Shown here: positions 17,600 to 26,589 of the stretch, piece after piece | Numbering within the stretch: the stretch's first letter is position 1 | Layout: each line of letters begins with the position of its first letter | NCBI RefSeq assembly: GCF_040932005.1 | Contig: NZ_CP162414.1 | Location: 1,267,501-1,331,500, forward strand | Direction: 5' to 3' | Origin: Aestuariibius sp. HNIBRBA575 | Lineage (GTDB): Bacteria > Pseudomonadota > Alphaproteobacteria > Rhodobacterales > Rhodobacteraceae | DNA length: 64,000 nucleotides | Position numbers and translations under genes: made by a program | The notes under the pieces: generated by a model | The model's input: the letters and a program-made list of their open reading frames with translations, nothing else | What the model was told of the DNA's origin: nothing | The model's database searches: none

Positions 17600-18096
17600 C
17601 CGACAACGCATTTGACGTAGTAGAAAACTCGGGCGAAACCGTACAAAAGTCTAGCAATGTGCAAAGAGAAATTGTGACATTTGCAGTCGGTGACCAAGGG
17701 TTCTGTATGGAAATAGAATATGTCTTGGAAATCCGCGGTTGGGCGAAAACTACTATCTTACCGCATGCACCTGATTATGTCGTTGGTTTAATGAATTTGC
17801 GGGGAACAGTCTTGCCTGTCATCGATCTGTCTCTTCGACTGGGATTAGGCAAAACTGAAACCACGGCGCGGCATGTGATTATCATTGCAAAAATTGAAGA
17901 TAAAACAATCGGACTTCTCGTCGAAGCGGTTTCTGACATCATGAGTGTTAGCGAAGGGGAATTGAAGCCTACGCCTGACGTAGCCTCAAATCAAACCCGA
18001 GCTTTCATCAAAGGCGTATATTCCATTGAAGACACATTGGTTCGTGCAATTGACATAAACCAAGTTGTTCCAAATTCGGATGGAATAGCTGCGTGA
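17596..18096 (+). CDS. cheW: Chemotaxis adaptor CheW
   Basis: A 166-residue adaptor that links CheA to receptors. CheW-like domain motifs: IVTFAVGDQGFCMEIEYVLEIRG, HAPDYVVGLMNLRGTVLPVIDLSLRLGL, VIIIAKIEDKTIGLLVEAVSDIM. A non-conserved N-terminal extension of about 25 residues is present. Start and stop overlap cheA and cheR by 4 bp each, which indicates translational coupling and balanced expression. Confidence 0.94.
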   Translation: MTDNAFDVVENSGETVQKSSNVQREIVTFAVGDQGFCMEIEYVLEIRGWAKTTILPHAPDYVVGLMNLRGTVLPVIDLSLRLGLGKTETTARHVIIIAKIEDKTIGLLVEAVSDIMSVSEGELKPTPDVASNQTRAFIKGVYSIEDTLVRAIDINQVVPNSDGIAA

Positions 18097-18983
18097 AGTT
18101 GTCGGAACAAATATCAAATTCAGACTTCAACGGCATAGCGCAGTTGATGCGTGATCTTACTGGTATTCACCTGACTGAATCGAAAAAAGCCATGGTCTCA
18201 GCGAGACTATCACGCCGGATAAAACATTTGAAGATGAGTGGTTTTCCTGAATATTGTTCATATGTTGCAACAGCTTCAGCGAATGCTGAACGGGAAGAGC
18301 TGATCCTCGCGCTGACAACAAATATAACGAAGTTTAATCGTGAGAGTAAGCAATTCGACCACCTTCAGAAACACAAATTGCCTTTGCTCATTGATAAAGC
18401 TCGAAATGGGGGGCGTGTCAGAATTTGGTCCGCCGGATGTTCAACTGGAGAAGAGCCATATTCACTTGCGTTTCGAATTATGGATATGTTTCCGGATGTT
18501 TTATCATATGATTTCAAAGTTTTGGCTACAGACATTGATCGCAATGTGGTCAAAAAAGCACGGGCAGGCCAATATACTGATACCGAATTGGCTTCTGTAT
18601 CCGAGCCACATCTTCGAAAGTACATAAGGAAAGGCCACGGGGCGAAATCTAAAGCACAAATTGAAAAAAGTGTAATGGATATGATTACTTTTAATGTGTT
18701 GAACTTACTTGGAGAATGGCCGTTCTCCGGTTCATTTGACGTGATCATGTGCAGAAATGTCGCAATATATTTCGAAAATGAAACGCAGAATGAATTGTGG
18801 GGGAAGTTTGCAAACAAGTTGCAGAGCGATGGTGTTTTGTACATCGGTCATTCTGAAGGTATTTCCAGTCCGATGGATCTAGGCTTGAAAACAATTGCAC
18901 CTAGTACGTTTCAGAAAACTCAAACAACGTTCGACAGTGTTGGGAAACAACTCATCGCTGTAAATAGTAAGGAAGTCCAATGA
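18093..18983 (+). CDS. cheR: Chemoreceptor methyltransferase CheR
   Basis: A 296-residue S-adenosylmethionine-dependent glutamate methyltransferase. It starts with GTG inside the cheW stop (GTGA). The SAM pocket RIWSAGCSTGEEPYSLA is at about residues 110-126, and CRNVAIYFENETQ matches the family CRNVLIYF block. The N-terminal helical receptor-binding domain is also recognisable (LMRDLTGIHLTESKKAMVSARLSRR). In the family pattern NITKFNRESKQFD, N is found where many CheR proteins have T (TTFFRE). Its substrate receptors and the opposing esterase CheB are absent from the window. Confidence 0.93.
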   Translation: MKLSEQISNSDFNGIAQLMRDLTGIHLTESKKAMVSARLSRRIKHLKMSGFPEYCSYVATASANAEREELILALTTNITKFNRESKQFDHLQKHKLPLLIDKARNGGRVRIWSAGCSTGEEPYSLAFRIMDMFPDVLSYDFKVLATDIDRNVVKKARAGQYTDTELASVSEPHLRKYIRKGHGAKSKAQIEKSVMDMITFNVLNLLGEWPFSGSFDVIMCRNVAIYFENETQNELWGKFANKLQSDGVLYIGHSEGISSPMDLGLKTIAPSTFQKTQTTFDSVGKQLIAVNSKEVQ

Positions 18984-19366
18984 GCCTTAAAGACAAACTG
19001 CAGGTGCTCGTCGTAGACGACATGTCAACTAGTCGCGCGCTAATCGTGCAGGCATTGGATGAAATCGGTATTAAAAACTACCGTACAGAAAATGACGGCG
19101 CTACAGCTTGGAAAAACTTGGTCTCGCATCCAGTACACCTCGTGATTTCGGATTACAACATGCCAGGTATGGATGGGTTACAACTCCTTGAAGCTTTGCG
19201 CTCGCACAAAACGACTTCGCGAATTGGTTTTATTCTAATTACTGGCCGCGCTGACAAGGAAATTCTGGAAAAGGGGCAAAGGCTTGCAATGAATAACTAT
19301 ATTAAGAAGCCCTTTCAAACGGCCGCACTTAAGGCTTGCATCGAACGAGTTGTAGGTCGGTTATAA
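18980..19366 (+). CDS. CheY-like response regulator, second copy
   Basis: Receiver-only protein of 128 residues with D13/D14, phosphoacceptor D58 (LVISDYNMPGMDG), T in LITGRA and K in IKKPF, all needed for phosphorylation. The switch position downstream reads ITGRADKE, slightly unlike the first copy. ATG overlaps the cheR stop by 4 bp. It is likely the motor-binding or the sink CheY of this system; which of the two cannot be told from sequence. Confidence 0.92.
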   Translation: MSLKDKLQVLVVDDMSTSRALIVQALDEIGIKNYRTENDGATAWKNLVSHPVHLVISDYNMPGMDGLQLLEALRSHKTTSRIGFILITGRADKEILEKGQRLAMNNYIKKPFQTAALKACIERVVGRL

Positions 19367-19405
19367 TGAGCAATCCACTTCTCATGATCAAGTGATGGAG
19401 GTCAC

Positions 19406-19753
19406 ATGTCACGTCGCCCCATAAATGAAGTCATCGTAGTGTTGAAAGAAGAAGTTAGTGAGCTAACAAAAATTACGAGTTCTCTGGATGAACATTTTGT
19501 GGAAATGCCGCAGAAAATTGAGGGGTCGGAAAATTTGATTTTGGTGCAACGAATTGACACTCTACATCAGTATTTACATGACATTTCCAATTTACTCTCT
19601 GTTGTCGGATCTTCGATACCTGAAAGTTTGCTAATGGACGTTTCTAACATTCACGATGTCATTATTCTGGATGACCTGAGAAGACGTGTTGCCGGGCAAT
19701 TGGATGAATCTGCGCTCCATTTGTCATCCGTAGGGAATGTTGAGCTTTTTTGA
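19406..19753 (+). CDS. Small helical chemotaxis-cluster protein with a DxxxQ motif, possible CheZ/CheT-like phosphatase
   Basis: A 115-residue, probably all-helical protein, not recognised by any strong family motif. It starts 40 bp after the second cheY (GGAGGTCAC before the ATG). The segment QRIDTLHQYLHDISNLL contains D51-T-L-H-Q55, the D-x-x-x-Q arrangement that CheZ-superfamily phosphatases insert into the CheY active site. A second conserved-looking helix NIHDVIILDDLRRRVAG follows. The C-terminus is VELF, the same last four residues as CheD in this cluster. The cluster has no other recognisable CheY phosphatase (no cheZ, cheC or cheX). The role is inference; it could instead be an adaptor for CheR or CheD. 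Confidence 0.6.
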   Translation: MSRRPINEVIVVLKEEVSELTKITSSLDEHFVEMPQKIEGSENLILVQRIDTLHQYLHDISNLLSVVGSSIPESLLMDVSNIHDVIILDDLRRRVAGQLDESALHLSSVGNVELF

Positions 19754-19853
19754 TGTATGCTACTAATATGAACAACAAAAATTCCCGAAACCCGATGCCC
19801 GATTTCGTGGCCGATTACACTTTGCATTGCAATCCTCGACTGGAGACGCGCCA

Positions 19854-21059
19854 ATGTCCTTTATGAACAAAGAAATCTCCCAAGATGAATCTTCAACAGA
19901 CATATTTACAACGCTTACCGACAAGCGAGGAACAATTACCTATGTCAACCCGGGCTTTTGCCAAATCTCTGGTTACTCTGCATCCGAATTGATAGGAAAG
20001 CCTCACAGCATAATTCGCAACGATAATATGCCAAAATGTTTGTTTCGCTTGTTTTGGGAAAAACTGAAAGCAAACAAACCGGTTTGTATCTACATCCTGA
20101 ACCGAACAAAAAACGGTGATGATGTTTGGCTTTTGACATTGGTGGTGCCGTCGGTAGACGGGTTTATTTCAATGAGAGTTTCCGCTGATGCTGAAAAGCT
20201 ATCAGAAATTTCAACTTTGTATCATGAGTTGACAGAGCTTGAAAAAAACGAACCAGTTTCCGAAGTGGCTGACAAGTTTCTCTGCAAAATTGCAGAAATG
20301 GGCCATCAAGATCTTGATAGTTATTCACAAAGTCTGTTGGAAGATCAGATATTGCGTCGACCTATAAAGGATGATTTGGTGGTTTCCTCTAGATTACCAG
20401 GTTTAAAAGAGCTGTCTGTTCTCATCGAAGGATTAAATGACACCGCGACAGAACTCAGTACCGGTTTTAAGCACATTCGAAGTGAACCCGTAAATATGAG
20501 AATACTTTCCAATAGATTGGACAGTAGCGGTGCTTCGATTAGCATGATATCACAGAACTATGACATGATGGCGCGGGAAATGTGTTCCAGCCTTGACCGG
20601 TTATGCACTGATGAAACAAACTCGCTCAAACACCTTAGGGAACTCTCAAATAAGGGGTATTTTTCTGTTCTGTCGTCAGTCTTAATCGGCGCTACTCAGA
20701 GAGGATTTTCTAAGTCAGATACTGATCCTGTAAAGGAAGAGTGGTCTAATTTGGGGCAAGATCAGATTAACCATCTGATGCGGTCGAACGAGAAACAAGT
20801 AAAGGACGATATTAGCGATATAGTCCGGGCGAGTAATGGTTTGCCAGATATTAGTCGCCAATTGAGGCGCCGAATAAACGGTTTGGATGTTGTTAAGCTG
20901 TTGTGTCGGGTTGAAAATTGTAGAATTGGCAGCCGGGATTCTGGCCTAACTGGGATCATTGAAAGGCTTGAAACATTTCATTGCGACGCAGATGGGATGT
21001 TGTCTGAGCTATCGAAAAAGGCAATTCAAATCTCTCAACGAGCTAGATCGTTATTGTGA
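19854..21059 (+). CDS. Soluble Aer-like PAS protein lacking a chemoreceptor signalling domain
   Basis: A 401-residue protein with no transmembrane segment. The N-terminal PAS domain (about residues 15-120) follows the aerotaxis-receptor pattern: YVNPGFCQISGYSASELIGKPHSIIRNDNMP, a LFWEKL helix and the NRTKNGDDVW block. In Aer proteins that domain binds FAD. The remaining 280 residues are predicted helical, with NRLDSSGASISMISQNYDMMAREM as a distinctive stretch. They lack HAMP and the highly conserved receptor hairpin tip. ATG 19854 (CTGGAG upstream) was chosen over TTG 19827. Its place between cheY and cheD suggests a cytoplasmic energy or redox sensor, or an accessory factor of the CheA complex. 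Function unproven. Confidence 0.7.
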   Translation: MSFMNKEISQDESSTDIFTTLTDKRGTITYVNPGFCQISGYSASELIGKPHSIIRNDNMPKCLFRLFWEKLKANKPVCIYILNRTKNGDDVWLLTLVVPSVDGFISMRVSADAEKLSEISTLYHELTELEKNEPVSEVADKFLCKIAEMGHQDLDSYSQSLLEDQILRRPIKDDLVVSSRLPGLKELSVLIEGLNDTATELSTGFKHIRSEPVNMRILSNRLDSSGASISMISQNYDMMAREMCSSLDRLCTDETNSLKHLRELSNKGYFSVLSSVLIGATQRGFSKSDTDPVKEEWSNLGQDQINHLMRSNEKQVKDDISDIVRASNGLPDISRQLRRRINGLDVVKLLCRVENCRIGSRDSGLTGIIERLETFHCDADGMLSELSKKAIQISQRARSLL

Positions 21060-21253
21060 AAAATGCCGGTTTCTGCGTGTTTCATTATCCTGCTCAGAAA
21101 TGGTGAGTTGGAACGTTGAGTATTGATAAGCGGTGGGAAAAATTGTTTTCTTTCCGTGAGGTAAAAACTAACTCAAACGCTTAGAACGATTTTAACGAAC
21201 CGTGGAATATATTTGAGACAAGAAATGGGAAATCAATAAGTGGTGGCCAATAA

Positions 21254-21826
21254 ATGAATATACGTTCACCAGTCTTTGAACCTGGTCGGAAGAATATCAC
21301 TGAGACTGTGCTTCAGGGTGAGTTTAAGATTTCTGACAATCCTAACGTAATGATGTCAACCCTGCTTGGGTCATGTATTGCAGCATGTATTTGGGACCCA
21401 AAGGCGAAAGTTGGGGGTATGAACCACTTTCTCTTAGCTGATGGAAAGGGTTCTGGTGACGGTGACCTTGGATTTGGCGTCAATGCAATGGAATTGTTGC
21501 TGAATGGCCTAATAAGCCGCGGTGCTACTCGCGAAAACTTAATGGTTCGGTTGTTTGGCGGGGCAAAGATGTTTGCTGGCCGTCAGAATATTGGTGAACA
21601 AAACGCTGAATTTGCGAAATGGTTTGTAGAAAATGAAGGGCTGGAATGTGCCAGCATCTGTGTTGGTGGGCTTCGTGGCCGAAAAATTCGATTCTGGCCT
21701 GCGTCTGGGCAGGCACAGAGAATGTTTATGGACGATACCCTAAGTGTTGATGAACCAGTCGCCGTAGTATCTAAGAGCATGGCCACCAGTTCTGACAAAG
21801 AATCTGGTGATGTCGAACTGTTTTAA
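21254..21826 (+). CDS. cheD: Chemoreceptor glutamine deamidase CheD
   Basis: A 190-residue CheD. The catalytic segment TLLGSCIAACIWDPKAKVGGMNHFLL has the nucleophile Cys (C41) and His (H58), with Ser35/Thr36 at the usual Thr position. Further family blocks are FGGAKMF and GEQNAEF. It deamidates receptor glutamines and in some bacteria helps regulate CheY phosphatases. A 194-bp gap without visible elements precedes it, so it may have its own promoter. It is the last gene before a strong hairpin. Finding cheD with cheR but without cheB is unusual locally; cheB may lie elsewhere. Confidence 0.93.
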   Translation: MNIRSPVFEPGRKNITETVLQGEFKISDNPNVMMSTLLGSCIAACIWDPKAKVGGMNHFLLADGKGSGDGDLGFGVNAMELLLNGLISRGATRENLMVRLFGGAKMFAGRQNIGEQNAEFAKWFVENEGLECASICVGGLRGRKIRFWPASGQAQRMFMDDTLSVDEPVAVVSKSMATSSDKESGDVELF

Positions 21827-21863
21827 CGGCTTAACATTCGAAGTCTTGGAATGTTTTATCATC

Positions 21864-21899
21864 GTGTTGAGATCGCAGAAAAATTTCTGATCTCAACAC
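21864..21899. terminator. Bidirectional terminator between cheD and the helicase gene
   Basis: Long inverted repeat: GTGTTGAGAT plus CAGAAA on the left, TTTCTG plus ATCTCAACAC on the right, with a 2-nt bulge (CG). It lies between two convergent stop codons. T-rich sequence follows on the plus strand (21910-21930), so it probably serves both genes. Confidence 0.8.
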
Positions 21900-21913
21900 A
21901 ATAGACTACCTTT

Positions 21914-23911
21914 TTAGGTCTTTTTTCTTTTGGGCGGCGTCGATCCGCCCTTGTTAGAACGATCCGCTTTTTTGGCCAGCGCCTTCGCACGGTTTTTCTT
22001 GCTGGATGGTTTCCCTTTTGGAGGAGGTGGCCCTTTCGGCCGATCCGCACCTGAATTTGGCTTGCGAGCGCGAGGTTTGTCCGTTTTCTTGGGCTCTCTT
22101 TCAACGACAGCACCAGATTTAACGGCTTCGGATTCAAACGAACCTTTGGGTTTGCTGTGCTTTAGTGTTGATTTTGGCTTTTTCGTACGTGGAGCAGGGC
22201 TATCGTTCCAATCAACCGGCGGGGTAGAGGGACGTGATTTACGATGTCCTTCTTTTGCCGGATGTTTGCGTGGCTTCGCAGCAGGATCAAACCGTTTTTT
22301 CGACGCAATCACAGGCGGCGTTTTCAACTCTGTTAAAACAGCGTCATCTTCCACCTTCATCTCGGGACCGATTTTTGCGATGAAATCAGCGGCTGCCGAT
22401 TTGCGAATTTCCACAAAGGATTCATCCTGTTGAATACGGATGGCACCAATGTCGTCTTTCGTGATGCCGCCAGCTTTGCACAACATCGGCAACAATCTAC
22501 GCGGTTCGGCGTTTTGGCTACGTCCCCCAGAGAGTGAAAACCAAACACTTGGGCCAAATTCTTGGCGTGGTTTGGGCTTTTCGTTAGAGACGGTGGTCAA
22601 TTCTTCGGGTGCGGAATGTTTCGACCGGTAAAGGCGCAGGTAAGCTGCGGCGATCTGTTCAATCGTGAACTTCTCGGTCATCTTTTCGATTGCTGCGCGT
22701 TCTGAATTTGCCGCTTCTTCTAACCATGACGGGTCGGCCAGCATGCGTTCTTCGTCCCGCAATTGCACGGCTTCTGCCGAGGGGGCCGTGTCCCAATCTG
22801 CGGAAAGTTTTGCCCATTTCAACAGACGCTCTGCCTTTTTGCGCGCAGCTGGCGGCACAATCAATGTTGAAACACCTTTACGACCTGCACGGCCTGTGCG
22901 CCCAGACCGGTGCAGCAATGTTTCGTGGTTGGTCGGCAATTCGGCGTGCACCACCAAATCCAAGTTCGGCAAATCGATCCCGCGCGCGGCCACATCAGTC
23001 GCAACGCAAACGCGGGCGCGTCCGTCGCGCATCGCCTGTAGGGCGTGGGTGCGTTCGTTTTGGGACAGCTCGCCGGACAATGCCACAACCGAAAAACCCC
23101 GGTTGGACAGGCGTGTGGTCAGGCGATTCACCATGGCGCGTGTGTTACAAAACACGATGGCGTTTGGTGCCTCATAATAGCGCAATACATTGATGATCGC
23201 GCTTTCGCCGTCGCGTGGGGACACATTCATCGCGCGATATTCAATGTCCGAATGCTGGCTGCTTTCGGATTTTGTGACCACCCGAATGGCGTCTTTTTGA
23301 TAGCTTTGCGCCAGTTTTCCGATTGAGGCAGGAACCGTCGCAGAGAACAGCAATGTCTGGCGATCATCAGGGGATTCCCCAAGGATAAATTCCAGATCTT
23401 CACGAAATCCAAGATCCAGCATTTCATCTGCTTCGTCCAAAACCACGGCGCGCAAGAAGTTCAAATCGATGGAACCGCGCATAATGTGGTCGCGCAGACG
23501 GCCGGGGGTGGCGACGACAATATGCGCACCGCGGGCCAGATTGCGGCGTTCGTCGCGCATGTCCATGCCACCGACACATGATGCAACAACGGCGCCGGCC
23601 TTGCCATAAAGCCAGCTGAGTTCACGTTTCACTTGCAACGCTAATTCGCGCGTCGGTGCGATGACCAAGGCCAGCGGTTTATCGGCCGAGGGGAATTTTT
23701 CATCCTCGCCAAGCAAAGTCGGAGCAATGGCGAGGCCAAACCCGATGGTTTTGCCAGAGCCGGTTTGGGCGGACACCAACAAGTCGGCACCGATGAGGTC
23801 TGGCTTTGTGACAGCCTCCTGAACGGGTGTCAGGGTGGCATAGCCTTTGTGTTCGAGCGCGTCTGCGAGTGCTTTTTTCAAGGTCAAATTTTCTGTATCT
23901 ACGAGGATCAT
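21914..23911 (-). CDS. deaD: DEAD-box ATP-dependent RNA helicase (DeaD/CsdA-like)
   Basis: A 665-residue helicase. The Q motif region (TLTPVQEAV), motif I AQTGSGKT, PTRELALQV, DEAD in VVLDEADEMLD, SAT in LLFSATVP and HRSGRTGRAG are all intact. A DbpA-type RNA-binding domain follows at about residues 475-545 (WFSLSGGRSQNAEPRRLLPMLCKAGGI), then a disordered Lys/Arg/Pro-rich tail of about 110 residues. Such enzymes remodel rRNA and mRNA structure in ribosome assembly and cold adaptation. A single-gene unit. Confidence 0.93.
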   Translation of the reverse strand: MILVDTENLTLKKALADALEHKGYATLTPVQEAVTKPDLIGADLLVSAQTGSGKTIGFGLAIAPTLLGEDEKFPSADKPLALVIAPTRELALQVKRELSWLYGKAGAVVASCVGGMDMRDERRNLARGAHIVVATPGRLRDHIMRGSIDLNFLRAVVLDEADEMLDLGFREDLEFILGESPDDRQTLLFSATVPASIGKLAQSYQKDAIRVVTKSESSQHSDIEYRAMNVSPRDGESAIINVLRYYEAPNAIVFCNTRAMVNRLTTRLSNRGFSVVALSGELSQNERTHALQAMRDGRARVCVATDVAARGIDLPNLDLVVHAELPTNHETLLHRSGRTGRAGRKGVSTLIVPPAARKKAERLLKWAKLSADWDTAPSAEAVQLRDEERMLADPSWLEEAANSERAAIEKMTEKFTIEQIAAAYLRLYRSKHSAPEELTTVSNEKPKPRQEFGPSVWFSLSGGRSQNAEPRRLLPMLCKAGGITKDDIGAIRIQQDESFVEIRKSAAADFIAKIGPEMKVEDDAVLTELKTPPVIASKKRFDPAAKPRKHPAKEGHRKSRPSTPPVDWNDSPAPRTKKPKSTLKHSKPKGSFESEAVKSGAVVEREPKKTDKPRARKPNSGADRPKGPPPPKGKPSSKKNRAKALAKKADRSNKGGSTPPKRKKT

Positions 23912-24167
23912 TCAGGCCCTATGCCTGTGCGTGGTTGCGGCCGTCCTGGCCCCGATGCCAATCTGGGAGGTGGCAATCGGCGGTGTCTAATACGTCTGCG
24001 CGCAAATGTATAGTTTGTTGTTGGGATTTGATGGTTTCTGGTGAACTGGGCGGATTTGAAACGAAAAATGGCCGGAAATAGGGACCGGGGCAGGTGAAAT
24101 CTGTCACATAAAGGCGCTTGAAATCAGGGTTCACAACAGATTCGCAAGCGAAAATCGGGAACGCAGA

Positions 24168-24190
24168 AGAGGGCAGGATCACCGCCCTCT
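24168..24190 (-). terminator. Possible terminator after the xylose-isomerase operon
   Basis: 7-bp perfect stem (AGAGGGC / GCCCTCT) with a 9-nt loop, 15 bp past the isomerase stop on the minus strand. The downstream T tract is poor, so the efficiency is doubtful. The rest of the gap up to the helicase start (23912-24167) shows no supported gene. Confidence 0.45.
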
Positions 24191-24205
24191 CTTAGTTTGT
24201 GGGGA

Positions 24206-25261
24206 TCAGGAAATACCCATCATTTTGGCATTCAGTGCTGCATCTGCACCGCCATCAGCAAAGTCATCAAAGGCCCGTTCCGTAACGCGGATGATGTGGT
24301 CCTTGACGAACTGCGCGCCTTCGACGGCACCGTCTTCTGGGTGTTTTAAGGCGCATTCCCATTCCACAACGGCCCAGCCATCAAAGTCATTTGCTGCCAT
24401 TTTGGAAAACACTGCGGCGAAATCCACCTGACCATCACCTAAACTGCGGAACCGTCCGGCCCGATCAACCCAGGACTGATATCCGCCATAAACGCCCTGA
24501 CGTCCTGTTGGATTGAATTCGGCATCCTTAACGTGGAACATCCGAATGCGGTCTTTGTAGATGTCGATATTATCAAGGTAATCAAGACATTGCAGCACAT
24601 AATGGGACGGATCATACAGCATGCAGGCCCGGTCGTGTTTACCGGTCCGTTCCCAGAACATTTCGTAGGTGACGCCGTCATGCAGGTCTTCGCCTGGATG
24701 GATTTCATAGCAAACATCCACGCCACAATCATCCGCATGGTTTAAAATCGGCAGCCAGCGTTTTGCCAATTCATCAAAAGCCTGTTCGACCAGCCCAGCG
24801 GGGCGCTGCGGCCAAGGGTAAACATAGGGCCATGCCAGCGCGCCAGAAAACGTCGCATGGGCATTGATCCCCAGATGTTTGGATGCCGTAATCGCCTTTT
24901 TGACCTGATCCACCGCCCATTCTTGGCGCGCTTTTGGATTGCCACGCACGGATTCAGCGGCGAAACCGTCAAATGCATCATCATATGCCGGGTGAACCGC
25001 GACCAGTTGACCTTGCAAATGCGTTGATAATTCAGTAACTTCGACGCCATTGGCACGGGCTTGTCCGGCCCAATCTTCGCAATAGGCTTTGGATTCTGCT
25101 GCCTTGTCCAGATCGATGAAACGTGCATCCCAGCTGGGCACTTGCACCCCCAAATAGCCACAATCAGCGGCCCATTTGGTGATGCCATCCCATGTATTAA
25201 ACGGTGCGTCGTCCCCGGCAAATTGCGCCAGAAACAACCCAGGTCCCTTAATGGTTTTCAT
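24206..25261 (-). CDS. Sugar phosphate isomerase/epimerase-like TIM-barrel protein
   Basis: A 351-residue AP-endonuclease-2 type TIM barrel. Metal ligands typical of the fold can be seen: E in YEIHPGE, D and H in YDPSHYV, H in MFHVKDAE and E in VVEWEC. Such proteins isomerise or epimerise sugars, inosose or hydroxypyruvate. ATG 25261 with AGGAGG 6 bp upstream is the start; the in-frame ATG at 25282 overlaps xylA and lacks a site. It lies 17 bp downstream of xylA and is last in the LacI-xylA operon. It therefore likely acts on the same or a related sugar, but the substrate is unknown. Confidence 0.85.
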   Translation of the reverse strand: MKTIKGPGLFLAQFAGDDAPFNTWDGITKWAADCGYLGVQVPSWDARFIDLDKAAESKAYCEDWAGQARANGVEVTELSTHLQGQLVAVHPAYDDAFDGFAAESVRGNPKARQEWAVDQVKKAITASKHLGINAHATFSGALAWPYVYPWPQRPAGLVEQAFDELAKRWLPILNHADDCGVDVCYEIHPGEDLHDGVTYEMFWERTGKHDRACMLYDPSHYVLQCLDYLDNIDIYKDRIRMFHVKDAEFNPTGRQGVYGGYQSWVDRAGRFRSLGDGQVDFAAVFSKMAANDFDGWAVVEWECALKHPEDGAVEGAQFVKDHIIRVTERAFDDFADGGADAALNAKMMGIS

Positions 25262-25278
25262 GGTTTTCCTCCTAGAAA

Positions 25279-26589
25279 TCAAACAAATCTATTCACGATA
25301 TTTTCCAACTTTTCCTGTGCGCCAGACACAGGTTGTGGGGTCAGATTGCGCGCCTCTGCGTCTGCGGCGATCCCATCCAATGTGGCATCGGGCGCCAACA
25401 TGGCTTGGGCTGCGGCATTGTTCCAACCCGCATATCGTGCACGTCGCGGAGCTTCTAATGCGTCGCTTTCGATCATTTTATGGGCTGAGATCAGGCCGCG
25501 GGCACAGATATCCATGCCGCCAATATGGGCCGCGATCAGATCTTCGGCGTCCAAAGATTGACGGCGTAATTTCGCGTCAAAATTGGTGCCGCCGGTTTTA
25601 AATCCACCGGCCATTAGCACTTCGTAATAGGCCAGGGCCGCTTCGGATGGCGAATTGGGGAATTGGTCGGTGTCCCAGCCGGATTGGTAATCGTTGCGGT
25701 TCATGTCGATCGAGCCAAAGATGCCCAATGTGCGGGCCATCGCCAATTCATGTTCAAATGAATGGCCCGCCAGAATGGCGTGACCTTGCTCTATATTCAT
25801 CTGCACTTCGTCCTCAAGCCCGAACCGTTTGAGGAAACCATACACCGTAGCCACGTCAAAATCATATTGATGTTTTGTGGGTTCTTGTGGCTTTGGTTCG
25901 ATTAGGATCGCGCCTTTGAACCCGATTTTGTGTTTGTATTCGACAACCATCGACAGGAACCGGCCCATTTGTTCCAATTCACGCGATAAATCCGTGTTCA
26001 GCAGGGTTTCATAGCCTTCGCGCCCGCCCCATAAAACGTAATTTTCGCCATTTAAACGGTGGGTTACGTCCATGCAGGATTTGACCGTTGATGCGCAATA
26101 GGCAAACACATCCGGGTCGGGATTGGTTGACGCGCCCGACATGTAGCGACGGTTGGAAAACATATTTGCCGTCCCCCAAAGCAGTTTTGGGCCACCCGCG
26201 GCCATTTTTGCTTCAAAGTAATCGGCCATCTCATTCAGGCGTTTATGGCTTTCGGCCAGGGTGTCGCCTTCGGGGCGCACGTCATGGTCGTGAAAACAAA
26301 AATAAGGCACATTCAAAATGCGGAACATTTCAAAGGCGGCGTCCGCTTTGGCCCGCGCCAAATCCATTGTGTCAGCCGGGAACCAAGGCCGTTCAAAGGT
26401 CTGACCGCCAAAGGGATCATTCCCTTCCCAGACGAAATTATGCCAATAACACACGGCAAATCGCAGATGTTCTGCCATGGTTTTATCCCCGAGCATCATA
26501 TCGGGATTATAGTGACGAAACGCCAGCGGATTGGTGCTGTCGGGGCCTTCATAGGTCGCGGCGGGGATGTTTTGGAAATAGGTGGACAC
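25279..26589 (-). CDS. xylA: Xylose isomerase
   Basis: A 436-residue class II xylose isomerase that interconverts D-xylose and D-xylulose in the cytoplasm. Signature residues: H100 and D103 in [12 protein letters not shown] (the catalytic His and its partner), the metal-binding [32 protein letters not shown], and [20 protein letters not shown]. The position usually held by V in FHDVD is H here. The start is GTG 26589, immediately after the LacI stop TAA, with GGGAG ahead of it. No xylulokinase or xylose transporter is encoded in the window. Confidence 0.95.
   Translation of the reverse strand: MSTYFQNIPAATYEGPDSTNPLAFRHYNPDMMLGDKTMAEHLRFAVCYWHNFVWEGNDPFGGQTFERPWFPADTMDLARAKADAAFEMFRILNVPYFCFHDHDVRPEGDTLAESHKRLNEMADYFEAKMAAGGPKLLWGTANMFSNRRYMSGASTNPDPDVFAYCASTVKSCMDVTHRLNGENYVLWGGREGYETLLNTDLSRELEQMGRFLSMVVEYKHKIGFKGAILIEPKPQEPTKHQYDFDVATVYGFLKRFGLEDEVQMNIEQGHAILAGHSFEHELAMARTLGIFGSIDMNRNDYQSGWDTDQFPNSPSEAALAYYEVLMAGGFKTGGTNFDAKLRRQSLDAEDLIAAHIGGMDICARGLISAHKMIESDALEAPRRARYAGWNNAAAQAMLAPDATLDGIAADAEARNLTPQPVSGAQEKLENIVNRFV

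Noticed and set aside
23919..24182. An 87-codon open frame on the minus strand between the helicase and isomerase genes.
   Set aside because: No ribosome site or recognisable features; composition looks like non-coding sequence and it covers the possible terminator.
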